Below, in pieces: positions 36,598 through 45,096 of a DNA stretch of 64,000 nt. The stretch is taken from assembly GCF_000981385.1 (NCBI RefSeq), contig NZ_LATZ01000135.1:84540-148539 (forward strand). The letters are read 5' to 3'. A program made the translations under genes and the position numbers. The notes under the pieces were generated by a model, which saw only the letters and a list, made by a program, of their open reading frames with translations, did not search any database and was not told where the DNA came from. The stretch's first letter is position 1. Each line of letters begins with the position of its first letter. Source of the stretch: Bacillus sp. SA1-12. Lineage in GTDB: Bacteria > Bacillota > Bacilli > Bacillales > Bacillaceae.

Positions 36598-37707
36598 ATG
36601 AGAGTAAGTAAAATTCTTTTCCTGCTTATGTTCATTCTACTTCTTGGTACAGGCTGTAATCCTTCTCATCAACCAGATCAAAACAAAGAGCTTTCACCAG
36701 AAAAGGAGCTTCCGCAAAAGTCGAAAAACCAATCCATAGAAAAAGAAGCAAAACTACCTTTAGAATTAGATGAAGGCTTTTTTCATTCTGTTGCTGATTG
36801 GAAAAATGATGAAGAAATTTTTTATATCACCAATCAATCCGGTGGTTCCACAATCCATACATATAATCTATTCACTGGTGAATCTTCCATCTTCTTTGAA
36901 TCTAATGCACCAATTTTACAGCTTCAAGCTAACGAGGATCACAGTCTTTTTCTTGTCCATACAAGTCCAACAAGCTATGAAGCTGAATTAATTGTTTTAG
37001 ATCAACAGGCAGAGGTTAAATTCCAAACGAAAATAGAATCATACGAATTGCAATATACGTGGAACCAAATGAATCACAAGGACCTTTTTGTATCCAGTTT
37101 TAATGAGGATTGGACATTTCAAACATATCTTATGAATGTGAAGGAACAGAGCATCACAGCAAATCCAATTCAAATCCCATTTATCCAATGGCTAAATGAA
37201 CAAGAAATCTCGTATCTCAAATGGGATCAGGAATCCCCAGCGCTTACTGCCCCGCTTTATGTTTATAATTTAGAAACAGAAGAGGAAACCCTTCTGTCAG
37301 AAAATGTGGTAGCAAATACAAATTTTGTGAATAGACTTTCTACTATTGAATTAGCTGATGACCAAGGAAATGCAGTTGTGCGGTTTTATGATATAGAGAA
37401 TAAAAAGCAATTTGCAGAGATGTCCACTCGCTTGGTTGGGTTATATTCAGATTGGTCGATTCCCTATTATGACATGGATGAAAAAGAAGATGTGTTTTAC
37501 ATGATTGAGGCCGATGAAACATTGACAACTTATTCCTTAATTTCATTTGATCTGCAAACTGAGAAAAAGGAAATGCTAATTGAAAACATGGAAAATATGC
37601 CGCTTAAACTGTCGCCAAATGGTAAATACGCTCTTTTTGGGGCAAGGTTTGAACATATTATCGAATTAAAGAACAAAGAAGTAAATGAACTTATTAAACT
37701 GAAATAG
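36598..37707 (+). CDS. yqgU: Lipoprotein YqgU
   Basis: About 369 residues. A signal peptide ends in a lipobox (LLLGTGC) with Cys near residue 18, followed by a Gln/Lys/Glu linker and a long domain of repeated beta-strand blocks with NQSGGSTIHTYNLFTGE and DLQTEKKEMLIEN, which looks like a beta-propeller. The frame opens with GTG at 36583 directly behind AACGGGG; the ATG at 36598 after GAAAGAAGAG is preferred, but both are possible. Function unknown. yqgV follows 13 bp later. Confidence 0.75.
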   Translation: MRVSKILFLLMFILLLGTGCNPSHQPDQNKELSPEKELPQKSKNQSIEKEAKLPLELDEGFFHSVADWKNDEEIFYITNQSGGSTIHTYNLFTGESSIFFESNAPILQLQANEDHSLFLVHTSPTSYEAELIVLDQQAEVKFQTKIESYELQYTWNQMNHKDLFVSSFNEDWTFQTYLMNVKEQSITANPIQIPFIQWLNEQEISYLKWDQESPALTAPLYVYNLETEEETLLSENVVANTNFVNRLSTIELADDQGNAVVRFYDIENKKQFAEMSTRLVGLYSDWSIPYYDMDEKEDVFYMIEADETLTTYSLISFDLQTEKKEMLIENMENMPLKLSPNGKYALFGARFEHIIELKNKEVNELIKLK

Positions 37708-37720
37708 GAAGGAAGATACT

Positions 37721-38038
37721 ATGGCAATCGTTGATGTAACAGTGATCCCGCTAGGAACAAATGATCCAAGTGTAAGTAAATATGTAGCAGATATTCAGCA
37801 TATTTTAAATAATTACGAAAAAGAAGGCAGCATTAAGTACCAATTAACTCCGATGAATACAATCATTGAAGGGGAGCTTTCTACTTTATTTGAAGTTATC
37901 AAAGCGATTCATGAAGCGCCATTTGCTAAAGGAGTTCAAAGAGTTGCAACAAATATCCGGATCGATGACCGCCGTGACAAAAATACGACGATGGAAGGCA
38001 AGCTTGAGAGTGTGCAAAGACATCTAAATGAGGAATAA
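37721..38038 (+). CDS. yqgV: MTH1187-family thiamine-binding protein YqgV
   Basis: 105 residues, UPF0045/MTH1187 family with ferredoxin-like fold: MAIVDVTVIPLGTNDPSVSKYVADI, YQLTPMNTIIEGEL and RVATNIRIDDRRDK. B. subtilis YkoF-related proteins of this fold bind thiamine-type ligands. AGGAAGG precedes the ATG. Confidence 0.88.
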   Translation: MAIVDVTVIPLGTNDPSVSKYVADIQHILNNYEKEGSIKYQLTPMNTIIEGELSTLFEVIKAIHEAPFAKGVQRVATNIRIDDRRDKNTTMEGKLESVQRHLNEE

Positions 38039-38040
38039 AT

Positions 38041-38075
38041 AAAAACCCTTGGCAATTTGCTAAGGGTTTTTTGTG
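38041..38075 (+). terminator. Terminator after yqgV
   Basis: AAAACCCTTGGCAA / TTTGCTAAGGGTTTT stem then TTTTG. Confidence 0.85.
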
Positions 38076-38112
38076 CCTATTAAAAGAATAAATTTTTGTA
38101 CGTTGTTTTTTG

Positions 38113-38228
38113 TCTAGCTCCAGCACCTAGCCCCGCAAGACTAGTCATTCCAGAATAGAAGGTATAATAAACATCTTCTATTCTGGAACGTCTTATGATT
38201 TTCGGGGCTGAGCAAGGCGCTTTCGCTT
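38113..38228. repeat. Dispersed Bacillaceae palindromic repeat, copy 1
   Basis: Starts TGTCTAGCTCCAGCACCTAG and ends GGGGCTGAGCAAGGCGCTTT. Inside, CATTCCAGAATAGAAG and CTTCTATTCTGGAACG form a long hairpin. This pattern is common between genes in Bacillus relatives (from memory of such genomes). Copy 2 is at 39369-39508. Confidence 0.7.
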
Positions 38229-38234
38229 TTCAAA

Positions 38235-38408
38235 TTAGTGTGCAGTTGGGAATCCGTGATGTATTACAGTCATAACTGCAAACCATCCGAATACAGCTAG
38301 TGTTCCAAATGCAAAGAAAGCGCCAAGAAGGTTTTTGTCTTTTAGTGAACGAATTAATCCAAAAATGGCAAGAATGGTAACTAGTCCAAAAATAATAACT
38401 AAGCCCAT
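38235..38408 (-). CDS. yqgW: DUF2759 small membrane protein YqgW
   Basis: 57 residues with two hydrophobic helices: MGLVIIFGLVTILAIFGLI, a charged turn (RSLKDKN), then FAFGTLAVFGWFAVMTV and a His-containing end. TAAGGAGG is placed seven to eight bases before the ATG. Position and size match YqgW; function unknown. Too short for most ORF cut-offs. Confidence 0.75.
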   Translation of the reverse strand: MGLVIIFGLVTILAIFGLIRSLKDKNLLGAFFAFGTLAVFGWFAVMTVIHHGFPTAH

Positions 38409-38666
38409 TAAAAAAAGCCTCCTTACTTATGTAGATCGTTTTCATTGTATCGCTTATGAGATATACAAGATACAAACAAGTCCTTCTAATATTTTAATCG
38501 GTTTCATGACGTTTGTCGAGTTTATTTTCCAATAGATTGACACTGCTAAATGTCTTTTGTGTATAGCATGACCAATTACAATAAAATTCAGTCATGTGAT
38601 GTAGATATCGTATAATAGAGGAATAGTGTAAAATAAAAGGGGAATGAATAAGTTGGAGGTATTGAA

Positions 38667-39299
38667 ATGAAATGGAGACAACTGCCATTAGGCCCTCTAC
38701 AAACGAACTGTTATCTTTTCTCAAATGAAAAGAATGAGTGCCTTGTAATCGACCCAGGCGGAGACGCAAATAAGCTAACAAATATTTTACAGCAGCAACA
38801 TTTAAAGCCACTGGCTATTTTACTGACACATGCACATTTCGATCATATTGGAGCCGTAGACGAGATTCGCAATGAATGGAAGGTGCCTGTTTTCGTACAT
38901 AAAAATGAGAAAGATTGGCTGACAAATCCTTCTTTAAATGGCTCCCAATATTTTATGGCAGGGGAAATAAGTGCTTCACCTGCTGATGAACATATTAAAG
39001 GGGAAGGAACTTTACAAATCGGCAGCTTTTCATTAAAGGTTTTTGAAACACCAGGACATTCACCTGGAAGTGTATCTTATTATTCTTCTGAAGCAGGCTT
39101 AGTTTTTTCAGGTGATGCTCTATTTGCCGGCAGTATTGGCAGAACAGACCTGCCAGGCGGTAATCATGAGCAATTAATTAAAAGCATCCATGATAAGCTT
39201 CTCACGCTTCCAGAGGATACTCTTGTGCTTTCCGGTCATGGTCCTGAAACAAGTATTGAACTAGAGATGGAAAGAAATCCGTTCTTAAATGGATTCTAA
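38667..39299 (+). CDS. yqgX: Metallo-beta-lactamase-fold hydrolase YqgX (glyoxalase II-like)
   Basis: 210 residues with the zinc signature THAHFDHIG (about 52-60), the downstream His in TPGHSPGS, Asp in SGDALFAG and His in LSGHGPET. Glyoxalase II-like fold; B. subtilis YqgX has been linked to bacillithiol-dependent methylglyoxal removal. AGTTGGAGG precedes the ATG. Confidence 0.9.
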   Translation: MKWRQLPLGPLQTNCYLFSNEKNECLVIDPGGDANKLTNILQQQHLKPLAILLTHAHFDHIGAVDEIRNEWKVPVFVHKNEKDWLTNPSLNGSQYFMAGEISASPADEHIKGEGTLQIGSFSLKVFETPGHSPGSVSYYSSEAGLVFSGDALFAGSIGRTDLPGGNHEQLIKSIHDKLLTLPEDTLVLSGHGPETSIELEMERNPFLNGF

Positions 39300-39332
39300 A
39301 AAAACAGGCAGCATAGGCTGCCTGTTTTTAGG
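39298..39332 (+). terminator. Terminator after yqgX
   Basis: AAAAACAGGCAGC ATAG GCTGCCTGTTTTT. Confidence 0.9.
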
Positions 39333-39368
39333 TAAATAAAGTTAATTAAGGTTTATACTTAATTTTTG

Positions 39369-39508
39369 TGTCTAGCTCCAGCACCTAGCGACTAATGAAC
39401 TTCACACTCCTCCTTACGATAAGTCAACATCGAATCGCTTTCGCTCTTCGTGTTTCCTTTATCTCATCCGGAATGCTCCAGTTCATACGTCGCTGAGCAG
39501 GGTGCTTC
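39369..39508. repeat. Dispersed Bacillaceae palindromic repeat, copy 2
   Basis: Starts GTGTCTAGCTCCAGCACCTAG and ends CGCTGAGCAGGGTGCTT, the same outer arms as copy 1 with a different middle. A more worn relative may lie at about 40110-40230 (GGCCCCAGGTGCC). Confidence 0.7.
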
Positions 39509-39518
39509 CCATTTCTTA

Positions 39519-39767
39519 TCAGTGTCCCGCATTTTGTCCAGGAATCATCATGAATGTTGTCCAATACGTAAATCCGACAAAGAAAATCGTTAAGTAAGCA
39601 CCGAAAATATAAATGTACATGCGCTCTGATAATTTTAAGTAAGATAAAAAGACGAAAAATCCGGTTTGTCCGAAAAATAGTAAGGACGTGGTCTTCATGT
39701 CACCAAGATAAAACATAACAGCGAAGATTCCTGTCCAAAACCCTAATACTCGGAACATACGATCCAT
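39519..39767 (-). CDS. yqgY: DUF2626 membrane protein YqgY
   Basis: 82 residues, three hydrophobic segments, starting MDRMFRVLGFWTGIFAVMF, as in DUF2626/YqgY. AAAGGAGGG precedes the ATG. Function unknown. Last gene before the tRNA and comGA. The gap to 40235 holds one terminator and nothing else I can name. Confidence 0.85.
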   Translation of the reverse strand: MDRMFRVLGFWTGIFAVMFYLGDMKTTSLLFFGQTGFFVFLSYLKLSERMYIYIFGAYLTIFFVGFTYWTTFMMIPGQNAGH

Positions 39768-40032
39768 ATGTATCCCTCCTTTGTTGGCTTTGCCCTAAGC
39801 TGTATGGTTGCCCTGTCAGATGACAGGTACATAACGTAATGATGTGTTGCATGAAACAACTTCATAATCATAGCTTTTGACAAATCATACTCTAACATAC
39901 AAGTCCATTACTTTAATAATTATAATGTAACGCGAACATACTTGTAAATAGCGTTTACATGATCGAAAAAAGAAAACAATTTAAAGACAGCATTGTCTTA
40001 AAATGAATTGAGTAATGAGTCAAATCAGTTAC

Positions 40033-40074
40033 AAAAAAAAGTCGTCTGCTTAGGAACAACAGACGACTTTTTTT
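40033..40074. terminator. Bidirectional strong hairpin
   Basis: AAAAAAAGTCGTCTG / CAGACGACTTTTTTT. On the minus strand it would terminate the tRNA-Gln transcript; on the plus strand no gene precedes it. Confidence 0.8.
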
Positions 40075-40235
40075 AGAAATAAGAAAGTATAAAATTTGTA
40101 CTTTGATTTCTGGCCCCAGGTGCCATCGGTTCTTGGGGCATAGTCAAATCGAATTGAAAGTAAAAAGAACACCTTCTATTCCGATTCGTCTCCTGCATAT
40201 CGCTGAATGATTTACGCCTTGCACTTTTTTAATAG

Positions 40236-40307
40236 CTGGGCTAGCTGGATTCGAACCAACGCATGACGGAGTCAAAGTCCGTTGCCTTACCGCTTGGCTA
40301 TAGCCCA
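40236..40307 (-). tRNA. tRNA-Gln (UUG)
   Basis: 72-nt cloverleaf on the minus strand: acceptor TGGGCTA / TAGCCCA, D arm AGCCAAGCGGTAAGGC, anticodon loop CTTTGAC giving UUG (Gln), T loop GGTTCGAATCC. CCA is not encoded. Confidence 0.95.
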
Positions 40308-40532
40308 ATAATGTAACTGCTCAAATACCTTTTTGCTCCTTAAGAACATTTAGTATTATATACTAATTTTGATTTTTTATAACATCCTTATGGTGATTCT
40401 CTATCTTTTTTTAAATTTATTTTGTAAGAAACCATATTTTTAATCCGCTAAAATTCCCTTATATCAATGTGATAATCTGATAGGTATCATGTAAAATGAC
40501 CTTGTATCAAGCAACAGAAGGGAGATGATAGT

Positions 40533-41312
40533 ATGCAATTCATTGAACTGCTCAGTGAACGGCTAATTGAAGAGGCATGTGCATTACGAGCTTCTGATAT
40601 TCACATCGTTCCTAAAGAAAAAGAAACACTTATTCATTTCCGGGTTGATGACGATCTGATTGAAAAGCACAGCATGAAAAAAGAAATATGTGAGCGGATT
40701 ATTTCACATTTCAAATTTCTCGCTTCAATGGATATTGGAGAGAGGAGACGGCCGCAAAATGGGGCACTTTCGATCACTACAACTAACGTAAATGTCCATC
40801 TCCGCTTATCAACATTGCCAACCATTCATGAAGAAAGCCTTGTTATCCGGCTTTTGCCTCAAGAAAAAATTCCGCCAATTACACAGCTTTCATTATTTCC
40901 TGCCACAACAAGCATGCTGCTCTCCATATTAAACCATTCTCACGGACTGATGATTTTTACCGGTCCGACTGGTTCAGGCAAAACAACAACTCTCTATTCA
41001 CTTATTCATTATGCGAAGCGTCATTTTAATCGAAATATAATTACCCTGGAAGATCCTGTTGAAACAAAGAGTGCCGAGGTGATGCAGGTTCAGGTAAATG
41101 AGAAGGCAGGTATAACCTATGCAGCTGGTTTGAAGGCGATTTTAAGACATGACCCCGATATTATCATGGTAGGTGAGATACGTGACCGGGAGACGGCTCA
41201 AATTGCCATTAGAGCAAGCCTAACCGGGCACCCAGTCAGGTCAATAGAACTAAGCAAATTATATTTTTGTTTAATTAATGCACTTATTAGATCAAAGAGA
41301 TACTTTGAATAG
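40533..41312 (+). pseudogene. comGA: Competence ATPase ComGA, interrupted by the element
   Basis: Traffic ATPase powering the ComG pseudopilus for DNA uptake. The first 235 codons are a normal ComGA: RASDIHIVP, Walker A FTGPTGSGKTTT, Asp box LEDPVE, Walker B-region DPDIIMVGEIRD, His-box start RASLTGH. After GHPV (about 41238) the sequence diverges at once into 25 unrelated residues ending at 41312; the His-box end (STLHT) and about 115 residues are missing. AGAAGGGAG precedes the ATG. The rest of comG is probably to the right of the element. Confidence 0.9.
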
Positions 41313-41407
41313 CTTCTTTAATAATTAGTTTCTTTTTTAATCTTCACTATTTAAATAAATTTTACCAAATTAGGAAAGAAAATAGGAAAAGAAATGAGGG
41401 ATATCCA

Positions 41408-41698
41408 TTGACTTATATATACAACCTTTATAGTACTGATGAAGGGCATTTTGGTATAAGCCAATCTTATAATATTCAATGTGATCTACCAATACATAAG
41501 TTTCGTTCTATTATGATGGAGTTTCGCCGTAATGATGAAATAAGTAATGATATAGAAGGATTCGTCAAATACATGCAAGAAACTTTTCCTAATTCCTTTA
41601 AGCTGTTTCATTTTGACGATACAGTACAATTTGATGCAGACCAGGAGAACAGTATGATTCTTTCTAATCTATTGGATGAAGTAGACCAAACGGTTTAA
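41408..41698 (+). CDS. Hypothetical element protein, 96 residues
   Basis: Acidic soluble protein, MTYIYNLYSTDEGHFG onward. Start is a TTG eight bases behind GAGGG. No motif recognised. It is the first gene inside the left junction; a hairpin at 41781 follows. Neighbours give no hint of a role. Confidence 0.5.
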   Translation: MTYIYNLYSTDEGHFGISQSYNIQCDLPIHKFRSIMMEFRRNDEISNDIEGFVKYMQETFPNSFKLFHFDDTVQFDADQENSMILSNLLDEVDQTV

Positions 41699-41780
41699 TA
41701 ATAATGTATGCCACAAACATTTTCCATTTCTGCATTTTAGCTATCACCATTATGAAAACCTTATAATTCAAATAACGAAT

Positions 41781-41815
41781 GAAGACCTCCTATTTATAAG
41801 AGGGTCTTCTTTTTA
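41781..41815 (+). terminator. Terminator after the 96-residue ORF
   Basis: GAAGACC..CCT / AGAGGGTCTTC imperfect stem, then TTTTTAAA. The 180 bp from here to the next hairpin show nothing further. Confidence 0.65.
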
Positions 41816-41993
41816 AATAATCTGGACTTTACTATCCGAAAATAGCACTTCACTTTCTTGGAGAAATGCTACCCGATAGTATAAGTGAAAATTTTCACAA
41901 TCTTGTGAGGGAATAAAAAAGGGAAACGACTATTTTGAGAATCAGCTCGTTAAGGGGTACCGTCAGGAAAATGTGGATATACGACGATAAGGT

Positions 41994-42041
41994 AAAAAAA
42001 GCCCAATTTCTATAAATTTACGGAGAAATTAGGCTTTTTCG
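41994..42041 (-). terminator. Terminator of the LysE gene
   Basis: AAAAAGCCCAATTTCT / AGAAATTAGGCTTTTT stem; T-run on the minus-strand side. Confidence 0.8.
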
Positions 42042-42073
42042 TTTCTTCATTAAAGCGCCCTCTAATGGAATAA

Positions 42074-42718
42074 TTAACCTCTCTTTTCAAAAGCTAACCA
42101 AGTTCCTAAACCAATTAGAGTAAATCCACTAACCCTTTTCTGCCATTGCATTACAGTTTTATTTTTCGCTAAAACATTTCTAATCGAACCCGCAATAATT
42201 GAATAGCAAACATCAATTATTAGACCAATCAATCCAAAAACAACTCCTAGAAATATGAATTGGAAAAAAGTGTTCCCTTTGTCGGGACTAATAAATTGTG
42301 GGAGAAAAGTAAGGAAAAATAAAGCAACTTTCGGATTAAAAATATCAGTTATAGCTCCTTGCCAAAAAGCTTTCCACATACCACCATGAATTTCTTGAAT
42401 ATTAATGTTTATTCCCTCTTTATCTCGAATAGTTTGTATTCCTAAATAAATTAGATACGCAGCACCAATATACTTTACGATTTGAAAAGCAAGTGCAGAA
42501 GTCATCAAGATAGCTGATAGTCCGAATGCTGCAAGAAGAATGTGGAACATAATCCCTACTTGCATCCCAAATGCTGTGGCAATTCCAACCTTTTTACCCC
42601 CAGCAATGCTACGGCTCACTACAAATGCTACATCTGGTCCTGGAACAATTGATATTACCAATGTAGCAAATAAAAAAGCTGTAAAATTAGTAAAATCTAA
42701 ATTAATAAAATCAAACAT
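42074..42718 (-). CDS. LysE/RhtB family amino-acid exporter
   Basis: 214 residues, six hydrophobic segments. The N-terminal VPGPDVAFVVSRSIAGGKKVGI and FNPKVALFFLTFLPQF in the middle are LysE-family signatures. These proteins export amino acids or similar small solutes. The frame opens at 42751; GGAGGTG sets the ATG at 42718. It is a cargo gene near the left end of the element, with its own terminator. Confidence 0.85.
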   Translation of the reverse strand: MFDFINLDFTNFTAFLFATLVISIVPGPDVAFVVSRSIAGGKKVGIATAFGMQVGIMFHILLAAFGLSAILMTSALAFQIVKYIGAAYLIYLGIQTIRDKEGININIQEIHGGMWKAFWQGAITDIFNPKVALFFLTFLPQFISPDKGNTFFQFIFLGVVFGLIGLIIDVCYSIIAGSIRNVLAKNKTVMQWQKRVSGFTLIGLGTWLAFEKRG

Positions 42719-42922
42719 AAATACACCTCCGAAGCAAATAGATATTATCACTATAAATTAATTAAGGAATACTCTCAATATTTATTTTTACATTAGCCCG
42801 CCCGTTCGAATAAAGAATGGTGTTGCCGCAGCAACTTACTTATAAAATTCAAGATAGTTTCAGCGTTTTCCTTCTTGCACAAACCTGCCAGTTAGTTGAA
42901 GAAGCACCGTGTATAGTGGAAA

Positions 42923-44353
42923 TTAATAAAACTCAATATCAGTTATAACCAAACTGTCAACAACCGGTCGATCTCCAATCTTATCTAAATCTATCCTTTT
43001 TACAAGCATTTGAAGTAACATATTCTTTTCAAGAGAGTCCATGTGTTCCCAATTTTCACGAACATTGTTTAAAACCTCGACTAATTCGTTTGGACTCATT
43101 TTTTCATTAACAGGGTGATGGGAAGATAGCTGCTTTTTAATTTCTTCTTCTTTTAAATTTTTTTTCTTCATTCATTCTCTTAGTGAAGTCTTCATCAGTT
43201 AGCATCTCATTTACCCAGGCATACTGCCATTTTTTCCGTCTTTTTTCTAATAACTCTAATTCAGCATTTAAAGAAGTTATTTTATGGTTTGTTTGATTTT
43301 CATCTTTTGCAGATGAAACATCGTTCAAGAGATCTGTCTCTATTTTTATTTTTTCTAGTTTCATTAAAAAGTGCTGCTCAATGAAGCGTTCAGCCATATT
43401 TTTCTGGTCACACACACCTAATGCTTTATTGGAGCAATAATATGAAAGAGATACATACTTCTTACCATTTCGTGTCATACCACCGTATTTACCACACATA
43501 GGAGCTCCACATCTTGCACACTTGGCGACACCAGAGAAAATAAACTTACTTGTTGTAGCTCTTGGATGTACAACACTTCTGTCATTTATAATTTTTTGTA
43601 CTTTATTAAAAATATCCTTATCAATGATTGCAGGGACAGCATTTTCAATTTCAAAATACTGATCATTATGAACGCGGTAGTTATAGCGCATTGTTCCTAT
43701 GTAAATAGGATTTCCTAAGCTTTTTCTCTTGTCCAGACATTACCTCTTTTAGTTTTGACATTCAATAAATTTAATTCATTTGCAATTTTAAGCATTCCTT
43801 TTCCAGACAAGTACAGATCATAGATTTCAGCATCCTTTTCATTAATAAGTAGAGTATCATTCTTTTTATCAAGTTCATATCCGAAAGGGGGGAGGTTCAT
43901 AACCCATTATCCTTCTTTTGCTTTTTGCTCCATACCCATGCGGACACGCTCTCCTAATCTTTCACGTTCAAATTGAGCAAATGAAGCTACTAGAGTTATA
44001 AACATTCTGCCTACTGCGGAGGTTGTATCATAGACCTCGGTAGAGCTTTTAAACTTACAATTATATTTTTCAAATGTTTGAAGTAGGTTATATAGGTCAA
44101 GGACAGACCGTGTAAGACGATCTAGTTTATAAACAACGACCACATCAATTAATCCTTCTCTTATATGTGTAAGCATTCGTTGTAACTCGGGTCTGTTGGT
44201 ATTTTTTGCACTTACTCCTTCTTCAATATAGTAATTTGCTATTTCCCAACCTTGAGATTCGCAATAAGCTGCTAGCTGACGTTTTTGAGCAGATATTGAA
44301 TAACCCTCAACTTGTTCATGAGTTGAAACTCTAATATATAAAGCTGCTCTCAA
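42923..44353 (-). pseudogene. Large serine recombinase, three disruptions
   Basis: Reads as one protein of about 476 residues once repaired. Catalytic domain: LYIRVSTHEQVEGYS with the nucleophile Ser, VYKLDRLTRS, then SFAQFERERLGERVR; recombinase domain LPPFGYELDKKN; zinc ribbon CARCGAPMCGKY with a later YYCSN and GVC; coiled coil RKKWQYAWVNEM. Lesions: in-frame TAA near 43906 (after QKAKEG), one base lost near 43713 (REKA then LGNPIYIGT), one A lost in an A-run near 43155. Start is TTG at 44353. It is the probable integrase of the element, now dead. Confidence 0.88.
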
Positions 44354-44355
44354 TT

Positions 44356-44403
44356 GACATCAATCCTTTCCAAACTAACCCTTATATAAATAGCTGTACG
44401 CAT
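44356..44403 (-). pseudogene. 5' end of a second serine recombinase (remnant A)
   Basis: ATG at 44403 with GAGGTGATAAA upstream reads MRTAIYIRVS, the exact opening of serine recombinases, then diverges (LERIDVN) and stops 3 bp before the TTG of the large recombinase. It looks like a recombination joint that replaced the original gene by the downstream one. Confidence 0.65.
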
Positions 44404-44580
44404 TTTATCACCTCAAAATAATTATTGATTAATTATTGAAGGATTTTGGTATATTTTTTGAGACACAAATAGTAGAATGGAACATTCGTTCTATTAAATT
44501 GTAAAATAAAACCCCTTAATTAAAAAGAGGGGAAGAATATAATATTATATTTTTTGTAATTAAATAATTAGCTACTAAAA
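44388..44580. repeat. Direct repeat copy A (recombinase 5' region)
   Basis: About 190 bp, roughly 80% the same as 50928-51120. Shared blocks include AAATAGCTGTACGCATT, TATCACCTCA, GATTAATTATTGAAGGATT and TGTAAAATAAAACCCCTTAA. It carries the start codon, ribosome site and promoter region of a recombinase gene. Confidence 0.85.
44480..44491 (-). promoter_or_regulatory. LexA-like palindrome upstream of recombinase, copy A
   Basis: GAACATTCGTTC has the GAAC-N4-GTTC core of the Gram-positive LexA (DinR) box CGAACRNRYGTTYC, with three mismatches to the full box. It lies about 77 bp before the recombinase ATG. SOS control is inferred. Confidence 0.5.
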
Positions 44581-44701
44581 ATGCGGTCTTTCTTCTTCAC
44601 TAACGGTGCAGAATAGTGCAATAAAGGGTCCGAAGGTTATAATTAAGGATGCAGCTTTATTAAAAAACTAAAAAGTTATTATGTTCGAGAAGAGGTTAAC
44701 A

Positions 44702-45058
44702 ATGAAAAATAGAGAGGAAGCTATCGGTTACTGTTTGGGGATGGGTAATACATATGAAGATTATCCATTTCGCGATAAGAATTGGACATTAATGCGACAT
44801 ATAGATAACAAGAAAGTGTTTGCGTGGATATTTGAAAAAGATGGCCATATTTGGATTAATGTGAAATGTGAACCCGGTTTTTTGGATTATTGGCGTCAGA
44901 TATACAATTCGGTAGTTCCGGCATTTCATCTTAATAAGGACCATTGGAATTCGATAATTCTTGACGGTACTGTACCAAACGAAGAAATTTACGAAATGAT
45001 AAAACAAAGTTATATGTTAACTAAAAAAAGTAATAGTAAAGTTAATTTCAAAAAGTGA
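44702..45058 (+). CDS. YjbR/MmcQ-family protein
   Basis: 118 residues of the YjbR (DUF419/MmcQ) family: EEAIGYCLGMGNTYEDYPF, WTLMRHIDNKKVFAWIF and PAFHLNKDHWNSIILDG. Small alpha/beta proteins with a DNA-binding-like cyclophilin/YjbR fold; role unknown. GAGAAGAGG favours the ATG at 44702 over 44681. First gene of the cassette-like stretch; a terminator follows at once. Confidence 0.8.
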   Translation: MKNREEAIGYCLGMGNTYEDYPFRDKNWTLMRHIDNKKVFAWIFEKDGHIWINVKCEPGFLDYWRQIYNSVVPAFHLNKDHWNSIILDGTVPNEEIYEMIKQSYMLTKKSNSKVNFKK

Positions 45059-45096
45059 AGGCATTGATTCAGCAGGAAGCATTAATGCCTTTTTCA
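45057..45096 (+). terminator. Terminator after the YjbR-like gene
   Basis: AAGGCATT / AATGCCTT stem ending in TTTTTC. Confidence 0.7.

Noticed and set aside
38494..38811. Minus-strand frame over the yqgX start
   Set aside because: Shadow of yqgX; the conserved MBL motifs are on the plus strand.
40405..40445. ComK AT-boxes ahead of comGA
   Set aside because: AT-rich pairs such as TTAAATTTATTTT and GAAACCATATTTT are present, but the spacing does not match known K-boxes and the region is too AT-rich to judge.
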